Assembly (NCBI GenBank): GCA_965248135.1
Contig: CBDFIN010000012.1
Coordinates: 1,798,001 to 1,862,000, forward strand
Source of the DNA: SZUA-100 sp965248135
GTDB taxonomy: Bacteria > Pseudomonadota > Alphaproteobacteria > Rhizobiales > Rhizobiaceae
Direction of reading: 5' to 3'
DNA: 64,000 nucleotides
Both the position numbers and the translations under genes were made by a program. Of this stretch, positions 59,047 to 64,000 are shown in pieces (positions within the stretch are counted from its first letter, which is position 1; every line of letters starts with the position of its first letter). The notes below the pieces were generated by a model. It made no database searches and had not been told where the DNA came from. It saw only the letters and a list, made by a program, of their open reading frames with translations.

Positions 59047-59738
59047 TCCTGGCGACGGGCGAAGAGATATCCTGCGCCACGCACGGTAATTACCCGCTTC
59101 GGATTCTTCGGATCGTCCTCGATTTCAGCCCGGATGCGCGAAATATGTACATCGATCGACCGGTCAAAAGCTTCGAGCGCGGTGCCCTTTAGCCCGTTCA
59201 TGATGGCGTCGCGCGAAAGCACCCGCCCGGCTGATTTCGCCAAAAGCATCAGCAAGTCAAATTGATGCGATGTCAGATCACAAATGCCACCGTCAAGCCT
59301 TGCCTCATGGCCGTCACCATCGATTTCCAGCCTGCCAAAGCGCAGAATATTCTTTGCAGTCTCGGCCCTGCCGCGCCGCATGATGGCCTTTAATCTCGCC
59401 AGTAACTCGCGTGGTTCGAACGGCTTTGGCAGATAATCATCGGCCCCAAGTTCGAGGCCTACAACCCGGTCCATGGCATCGCCTTTGGCCGTCAGCATCA
59501 GGATCGGGATCGAATCACTAACGCGAATTGTCCGGCAGATATCGAGACCGTCCATATCGGGCAGCATCAAATCGAGAATAATTGCCGCATAGCGGCCGGA
59601 GCCGTGCAGGGAAAGTGCCTCCGCACCATTGGGCGCGATCGAAACCTTGAAACCAGCTTGGCCGAGATAGTCGTGGACCATCCCGGCAAGCCTTGTATCA
59701 TCTTCCACAAGCAGAATATTATCGCTCATCTGCCGCAT
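59043..59738 (-). CDS. OmpR-family response regulator (CpxR-like)
   Basis: A 231-residue regulator. The receiver domain has the acidic pair in LLVEDDTRLA, phosphoacceptor D56 in IILDLMLPDMDG, and the signalling Lys in ILMLTAKGD. The C-terminal winged helix (about residues 135-228) has SIDVHISRIRAEI and RVITVRGAGYLFA. Two starts are possible (ATG at 59738, 2 bases after AGGAG, or 59729, 11 bases after it); the first is annotated. It is 15 bases downstream of the Spy-like gene and coupled to the kinase gene. Confidence 0.93.
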   Translation of the reverse strand: MRQMSDNILLVEDDTRLAGMVHDYLGQAGFKVSIAPNGAEALSLHGSGRYAAIILDLMLPDMDGLDICRTIRVSDSIPILMLTAKGDAMDRVVGLELGADDYLPKPFEPRELLARLKAIMRRGRAETAKNILRFGRLEIDGDGHEARLDGGICDLTSHQFDLLMLLAKSAGRVLSRDAIMNGLKGTALEAFDRSIDVHISRIRAEIEDDPKNPKRVITVRGAGYLFARRQD

Positions 59739-59753
59739 GGCTCCTCTTTTTAT

Positions 59754-60341
59754 CTAGTGCCTCCAGCCACGGCGCATCCTGGAGAATTCTTCGATGCGGG
59801 CAGCGGCGGTCTTGCGTTGTTCGGCAGTGAGAATTTCTGCCGCATCGGCTACCGCGTTAACGAATTTCTTGCTCACCTCATCGGCCTCGGTAAGTTTTTT
59901 CGTCCGCAAAGCTTCCAGTGCTGCCCGGTCGACTTGCGGTGCTGTCAACAATTTGATGACTTCCTCACGGTCGGCATGCATCCTTTCTTTTAGCGGCATC
60001 ATTTCACCGGCGAATTCGGTAATCAGCGCCACCAGCTGGCTCTGCTGGGCGTCGGTGGCATCGATTTCGACAGCAACGTGCTTGACGATACGGGTGACGT
60101 GTTTTTCACGCTCGGCGGCACTCATTTCACCGAAACGGGGGCCGCTGTGGCGCCAGCCGGTCTTGATAATCTTGCCGTAGCTGCCGGAAATTTCTTTCTC
60201 GACGGCGATATGGCCAGCCAGCCGGCTGTTTGAATAGGCCTGCGCGCCAAGCACGGTGGATAGTCCTAGAATGGCAAGAAATCCGCCGATAATGTAAGAG
60301 CGTCTGCGGGATTTGGGCTGTTGGTTGTTTTCAGTGGTCAT
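59754..60341 (-). CDS. Spy/CpxP-family periplasmic protein (LTxxQ motif)
   Basis: A 195-residue protein with a basic N-terminus (PKSRRRSYIIGG) and one hydrophobic helix (about residues 18-35) acting as anchor or signal. The mature helical part contains the LTxxQ-type repeats of the Spy/CpxP chaperones (IDATDAQQSQLVALITEFAG near residue 95 and ILTAEQRKTAAARIEEFSR near 170), ending MRRGWRH. CpxP-like proteins hold back the sensor kinase until envelope stress, and Spy binds unfolded proteins. The ATG at 60341 follows AAAGGAAC. As first gene before regulator and kinase it probably feeds back on them. Confidence 0.85.
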   Translation of the reverse strand: MTTENNQQPKSRRRSYIIGGFLAILGLSTVLGAQAYSNSRLAGHIAVEKEISGSYGKIIKTGWRHSGPRFGEMSAAEREKHVTRIVKHVAVEIDATDAQQSQLVALITEFAGEMMPLKERMHADREEVIKLLTAPQVDRAALEALRTKKLTEADEVSKKFVNAVADAAEILTAEQRKTAAARIEEFSRMRRGWRH

Positions 60342-60460
60342 GGCTTGTTCCTTTGGTTTGTCTGCCGCTTGGCATGCAAACAAAATAGGGGCTCAACATT
60401 GCTTGCGTTTCTCCCGCAGGTAAAGAATTGTAAAGATGGCAACCGCGCTTGCCGCCATTA

Positions 60461-61717
60461 TCACTGATGTTGGCGGCGCCTCCACCATTGCCTCGGTTTG
60501 ACCCGTTCATCACGGCCCGATTTATCGTCCCACCAAAGCGCCAGTTTACGAAAGCGGCCGAGCGCCAGCCACATGAACAATTTGTCCCGCCAATTGTCGT
60601 GCCGCCGATTAAACGGGCAAACCCGCATGCAGATGGCGCAATCGGTGGCAATTGCTGCCCAATAGCCAAAGCATTTCTCACAATCGGCATTCCACTTCCT
60701 GACACCTTTGATGGTGGAAATATTGGGTTGTCCGGTGTCGGGTGGGCCAAAGGGCAACGCCTTGGGCGGGCAGGCGTCCGCGCATTTGCAGCAAATGTTG
60801 CAGAACTGACGAATGCCCGGCTTGTGTGGCCGGTCGTGCTGCAGCGGCATATCGGTAAAAATTTTTGAAAACCTGATGCGGGGGCCGAATTCCGGTGTAA
60901 TCACCATCTGGTTGCGGCCATATTCGCCCAAGCCAGCCTTGATCGCGTAGGGGATAGCCAGCGCCGTATCGTTCATCGAACCAACGGCATTGTAGCCGAG
61001 ATTGCGAATATAGGTGACAAGTTGAATAACAATAGCGGCCTCGTGCGAATATTCCATGCCGGTGGCGGCGCTGGCCAGTGCTGATGGGTAGGTCGCAACC
61101 AGATCGTGGTCCATGGCGTGGCCCATGACGATAGTGCTCGTTAACCCCTTGGGCAGTTCGCTATCCACCTCGCTGAAGTCGCGCGCATCAACCCGCTTGG
61201 CATAGTGCCAACGCTCATCGACATCGGTGATGCCGACAAGATCAGCGCCAAACAATCGGGCTATCTGTTTGGTCTCGGCGGTGTGCGTGGCAAGATCATC
61301 GATCTCGACCTGATCTGGCGCAATCGGCCCGCCCTCTTCTATCGGCGCCTGAAATCCTTGGCGTTTTCCTTCCGCCATGCCACGGGAGGAAAGCATGTTG
61401 GAGACCGCCCAGGAAGCGTTGCGAAGGGCCATATCGCGTTGGCGAAAGCCTTCTGCCTTGCGCGGGCTTGCCGCCACCCGGTGGCCATTGAAAAAGGCGT
61501 CGGTTTTGGGTGATTTTACGGTCTCATCCCAAAATGCGCGGGTAAACATGTCGTTGATCTGGCGGAAGGGCTCAAAATCTTCGGTCGTCTCGATATCGGC
61601 TTCGGCATCAAGTTGGGCGTATTTTTCGCGCCAGTTGCCGCGCCGTTCCTCGATATCAGCTTCGTCCGGTGACCGGTTTGCCGGCCAATGGGAAGTGATC
61701 TGTTCAGCGTTGCTCAT
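60461..61717 (-). CDS. Reductive dehalogenase-like (RdhA-family) iron-sulfur protein without signal peptide
   Basis: A 418-residue protein. The C-terminal half has the two RdhA cluster motifs: C306-x2-C309-x2-C312-x3-C316-P and, after CFGYW, C360-AI-C363-MRV-C367-P. The central region holds the corrinoid-domain wording (GMEYSHEAAIVIQLVTYIRN, NDTALAIPYAIKAGLGEYGR, FSKIFTDMPLQHDRP). Known RdhA proteins hold cobalamin and two [4Fe-4S] clusters and remove halogen or carry out related reductive chemistry. No Tat signal and no rdhB anchor gene are present, so it should be cytoplasmic, like the catabolic NpRdhA type, though shorter and without a fused reductase domain. Substrate and activity are unknown. 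A very basic C-terminus (PRQWWRRRQHQ) is odd. Confidence 0.82.
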   Translation of the reverse strand: MSNAEQITSHWPANRSPDEADIEERRGNWREKYAQLDAEADIETTEDFEPFRQINDMFTRAFWDETVKSPKTDAFFNGHRVAASPRKAEGFRQRDMALRNASWAVSNMLSSRGMAEGKRQGFQAPIEEGGPIAPDQVEIDDLATHTAETKQIARLFGADLVGITDVDERWHYAKRVDARDFSEVDSELPKGLTSTIVMGHAMDHDLVATYPSALASAATGMEYSHEAAIVIQLVTYIRNLGYNAVGSMNDTALAIPYAIKAGLGEYGRNQMVITPEFGPRIRFSKIFTDMPLQHDRPHKPGIRQFCNICCKCADACPPKALPFGPPDTGQPNISTIKGVRKWNADCEKCFGYWAAIATDCAICMRVCPFNRRHDNWRDKLFMWLALGRFRKLALWWDDKSGRDERVKPRQWWRRRQHQ

Positions 61718-61784
61718 GGACAGCGATGCTATGCGAAGCGGGCAAGGGAAGTAAAGTGCTTCCTCGCCTTGGTAGCAGTCGCGC

Positions 61785-62564
61785 TCAAACCCGACGCTCG
61801 ACCAACATCTTTTTGATCTCGGCGATTGCCTTGGCCGGATTAAGACCCTTGGGGCAGGTCTGGGTACAGTTCATGATGGTGTGGCAGCGATAAAGCCTAA
61901 AGGGGTCTTCAAGATCATCAAGCCGGTCACCGGTCGCCTCATCGCGGGAATCAATCAGCCAGCGATAGGCCTGCAACAGCACCGCCGGCCCGAGATACCG
62001 GTCGCCGTTCCACCAGTAAGAGGGACACGAGGTCGAGCAGGAAGCACAAAGGATGCATTCATAGAGCCCATCAAGTTTCTCCCTATCGTCATGGCTTTGC
62101 AGCCACTCTTTTTCCGGTTCCGCCGTGGTGGTCTTTAACCACGGTTCGATAGAACGGTGCTGGGCATAGAAGTTGGTCAGATCGGGCACCAGATCCTTGA
62201 CCACCGGCAGATGCGGCAGGGGATAGATGGCAATGGTTCCTTCGACCTCATCCATGCCCTTGGTGCAGGCAAGCGTGTTGGTGCCATCAATGTTCATGGC
62301 GCACGAGCCGCATATGCCTTCCCGGCACGAGCGGCGGAAGGTCAGCGTCGGGTCGATAGTGTCCTTGATCCATATCAGCGCATCGAGCACCATCGGACCG
62401 CATTCGTCGGTATTGACATAATAAGTATCGGTGCGCGGATTGTCGCCATCGTCGGGCGACCAGCGATAGATCTTGTAGTCACGCGCGGGTGCCGCGCCCT
62501 CGACCTTGGTCCAGGTTTTGCCGTCGGTAACACGGGAATTTTTGGGAAGGTTAAGTTCAACCAT
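61785..62564 (-). CDS. sdhB: Succinate dehydrogenase iron-sulfur subunit SdhB
   Basis: A 259-residue subunit with the [2Fe-2S] motif CREGICGSCAMNIDGTNTLA (about residues 70-90), the [4Fe-4S] motif CILCASCSTSCPSYWWN (about 165), and the [3Fe-4S] motif CHTIMNCTQTCPKGLNP (about 225). It carries electrons from the SdhA flavin to ubiquinone at the inner membrane. Normally sdhB follows sdhA directly. Here two extra genes lie between, and the ATG is 11 bases after the stop of the dCTP-deaminase-like gene, so sdhB must be read through the insertion or from a promoter within it. Confidence 0.97.
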   Translation of the reverse strand: MVELNLPKNSRVTDGKTWTKVEGAAPARDYKIYRWSPDDGDNPRTDTYYVNTDECGPMVLDALIWIKDTIDPTLTFRRSCREGICGSCAMNIDGTNTLACTKGMDEVEGTIAIYPLPHLPVVKDLVPDLTNFYAQHRSIEPWLKTTTAEPEKEWLQSHDDREKLDGLYECILCASCSTSCPSYWWNGDRYLGPAVLLQAYRWLIDSRDEATGDRLDDLEDPFRLYRCHTIMNCTQTCPKGLNPAKAIAEIKKMLVERRV

Positions 62565-62575
62565 GATTTTACTGC

Positions 62576-63157
62576 CTAACGTCCATCACCATAGTCGACG
62601 CCATCATCCTGTGCTCTTACTAGTCGTGGATATCGATCCATTAGAAATCTTAGTTCCTTTTTCGAGAGATTTGTATCAATATTATTGAGGCCTCGCAGAT
62701 CGATGAAATACACATGGGCAATGTTTTGATGTGGCTGCAATGTACTCTTACAATCGCGTAAGTTTTTTAAACCAAATCGAATTTGCTGCCTTTCTCCCCC
62801 TAACACTCCATAACCCGGGTCAATTTTGCCTGCAGTTAAGCCGAATCCAAGTTCAATCAGAGAGGAACTCGGAATGAAATGACCAGTTATACCATTGTCA
62901 AGTTTAATAAATTCACCGATTTCTATAATTGCGTATTCATTGGGTTCAAACTCATAGGAATCATTGTTTCGAAAATCGCTTCGAAGATCGTGCTTTTGGA
63001 TGCCATCTGGAGAGACTTCGGTAGCCCATAGTACGGATCCAGCACTGAGAGGGTAGTGTGCCAGCTTCAATTTTGACTCATCAAATGGATCGACAACAAT
63101 TTCTCGCTTCTCACAGCAAATTCTGATTTGAGTATTGTTTAATATATTACCAAACAT
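62576..63157 (-). CDS. dCTP deaminase/dUTPase-fold protein inserted in the sdh operon
   Basis: A 193-residue protein; GGAG lies eight bases before the ATG. The fold signature of the dCTP deaminase family is present: HFIPSSSLIELGFGL (about residues 93-107) and AGKIDPGYG (about 109-117), then a beta strand. Compared by eye with E. coli Dcd (RSSLARLG and IVLEF), the catalytic Arg115 position carries Glu102, and the Glu138 position probably carries Arg127, so normal deamination is doubtful. An extra GGERQQ insert follows the IDPG turn. The gene is AT-rich compared with sdhA and sdhB and is preceded by a membrane-protein gene. dCTP deaminases are known phage-defence enzymes, so a nucleotide-sensing or defence role is possible, but it is inference. 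Confidence 0.75.
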   Translation of the reverse strand: MFGNILNNTQIRICCEKREIVVDPFDESKLKLAHYPLSAGSVLWATEVSPDGIQKHDLRSDFRNNDSYEFEPNEYAIIEIGEFIKLDNGITGHFIPSSSLIELGFGLTAGKIDPGYGVLGGERQQIRFGLKNLRDCKSTLQPHQNIAHVYFIDLRGLNNIDTNLSKKELRFLMDRYPRLVRAQDDGVDYGDGR

Positions 63158-63159
63158 TT

Positions 63160-63639
63160 CTAATTCTCCGTGATATTTTTGGCGGAATTAATAACAAAGT
63201 TTAAATCAGATTTAAGAAATTTGTTCTCATCACCGGCACGCGGAACAGTCATAAAATTGTTGTAAAAAATGAATATCAATTTCGCTAGATGATCGTTTAG
63301 CATAGCCAAATGGTGTGAATTTCCAATATATACTGGTGTTGCGCCATTTCTTAGTCTAACAATTTCACAATCTATTGCCGCATTTCTATTATCAAGTGAA
63401 ATACAACGTTTTATTTCTTCCGCAATACTATAAATCTCCAATTTTATCGCTTTCTCCACGTTGACCCTTATAGAACGATTTTGAAAGTATATTGTTGCTT
63501 TTGCAGCCGCTATTGCGGCAATTGCCGCGAGCAACGCCGAAGGTAGTGTGGTCAAAATATCATAACCAAAACATTGTCCACTCGATTTTTCAAGCGCATC
63601 TGCGATTCTATCGATACTTGATGTCACAACTGTCACCAT
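63160..63639 (-). CDS. Single-pass membrane protein, unknown, inserted after sdhA
   Basis: A 159-residue protein. The ATG at 63639 overlaps the sdhA stop (TGATG), so it is translationally coupled to sdhA. One hydrophobic segment lies at about residues 31-52 (LPSALLAAIAAIAAAKATIY), with a short N-terminus and a long cytoplasmic or periplasmic part rich in Asn, Ile and Lys (EIYSIAEEIKRCISLDNRNA). No family is recognised. It is AT-rich and stands directly before the dCTP-deaminase-fold gene, with only two bases between stop and start, so the two form a gene pair. Possibly a membrane effector or anchor for the partner (inference). Confidence 0.68.
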   Translation of the reverse strand: MVTVVTSSIDRIADALEKSSGQCFGYDILTTLPSALLAAIAAIAAAKATIYFQNRSIRVNVEKAIKLEIYSIAEEIKRCISLDNRNAAIDCEIVRLRNGATPVYIGNSHHLAMLNDHLAKLIFIFYNNFMTVPRAGDENKFLKSDLNFVINSAKNITEN

Positions 63640-64000
63640 CAATATACCCGTGCCTTCGGTTTGATATAGTCCATCTCGTCGGAAAGGGTAAAATTGTGCA
63701 CCGGCCGGTCTTTGAGCCTCACCTTGCGTTTATCATTATCGACATAGGCGAGCGTGTGTTTCATCCAGTTTTCATCATCACGGTCAGGATAGTCTTCACG
63801 CGCATGGCCACCACGGCTTTCGGTGCGGGCCCGGGCACCATCCATGGTCACTGTCGCCTGGATGATGAGATTATCATATTCAAGCGTTTCAATCATATCG
63901 GTATTCCAAATCAGCCCCCGGTCGGTGGTTTTAACATCGTCGGATGCAGCCCAGATCTGGCGAATTTTTTCATGGCCCTCATCGAGAATATCGCCATCGC
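63639..64000 (-). CDS. sdhA: Succinate dehydrogenase flavoprotein subunit SdhA (C-terminal part)
   Basis: About 119 C-terminal codons are in the window; the gene continues beyond the right edge. The sequence has the family end: SRGGHAREDYPDRDDENWMK (active-site and flavin region), YVDNDKRKVRLKDRPVHNFT and the universal C-terminus IKPKARVY. Upstream wording GLIWNTDMIETLEYDNLIIQ is also standard. The C-terminus is intact, so the following inserted genes have not damaged it; its TGA overlaps the ATG of the next gene. SdhA oxidises succinate to fumarate at the inner membrane. Confidence 0.97.
   Translation of the reverse strand, partial: DGDILDEGHEKIRQIWAASDDVKTTDRGLIWNTDMIETLEYDNLIIQATVTMDGARARTESRGGHAREDYPDRDDENWMKHTLAYVDNDKRKVRLKDRPVHNFTLSDEMDYIKPKARVY

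Noticed and set aside
1..64000. CRISPR arrays, tRNA or rRNA genes, intact IS elements or prophage genes
   Set aside because: None was seen on reading the intergenic regions; the repeats found are short dispersed palindromic units, not arrays with spacers.

Overview
The window is chromosomal DNA of an alphaproteobacterium, probably of the order Hyphomicrobiales. This is inferred from gene content and protein style: the purL-bolA-grxD order, an sdhA/sdhB pair, typA, a Tat-exported ABC binding protein, and many GbdR-, GcvA- and MttB-like genes. It is dense, mid-GC coding sequence. I saw no tRNA, rRNA, CRISPR array or intact insertion sequence.

Layout. (1) 1-7460: a catabolic island with an ABC-transporter binding protein (cut by the edge), a LysR regulator, a GlxA/GbdR-type regulator with an MBL-fold hydrolase, a dimethylglycine/sarcosine-dehydrogenase-like flavoprotein and an MttB-family methyltransferase. 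It looks like methylated-amine or betaine demethylation. (2) 7461-10587: a decayed region with an internally deleted methyltransferase, a secreted polysaccharide-lyase-like protein, another methyltransferase and a dispersed repeat. (3) 10588-17836: purL, bolA, grxD, an acyl-CoA synthetase and an MscS channel. (4) 17930-31273: a complete nitrous oxide reductase cluster (minus strand nosZ-cyt c-cyt c-nosB-nosD-nosG-nosH-nosF-nosL-nosY), facing a SCO protein, a menG/ubiE remnant, menA and a BASS transporter. It has the atypical 'clade II' plan: Sec-type NosZ, no NosR/NosX, and NosG/NosH. (5) 31311-43476: a pentapeptide protein, korAB, hyi, ppa, a GNAT, typA, a small nuclease between two repeat copies, a structured intergenic region with a possible 25-codon gene, and acs. 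(6) 43629-56929: denitrification genes nirS-cupredoxin-nirC-F-D-L-G-H-J-N (minus) diverging from norCBQD (plus). (7) 57238-64000: a Cpx-like sensor/regulator/Spy trio, a soluble reductive-dehalogenase-like protein, and sdhA/sdhB split by two AT-rich genes.

Together the nir, nor and nos clusters take nitrite through NO and N2O to N2. nirE, a Crp/Fnr regulator, norE/F and nitrate reductases are not in the window. FNR/NNR-type palindromes (TTGAY-N4-RTCAA) sit before nirS, norC, nirC and nosZ. Strong hairpins directly follow nosZ and nirS and probably set enzyme genes apart from accessory genes. menA and the menG remnant beside a quinol-dehydrogenase-type nos cluster suggest that menaquinone functions travelled with nos.

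The most unusual points are the clade II-like nos locus with men genes, the two-gene insertion between sdhA and sdhB (membrane protein plus dCTP-deaminase-fold protein with altered catalytic positions), the soluble RdhA-like protein, and the repeat and palindrome families around 39-41 kb and 50.4 kb. All functional statements come from reading the sequence and from recalled family knowledge; no database search was run.
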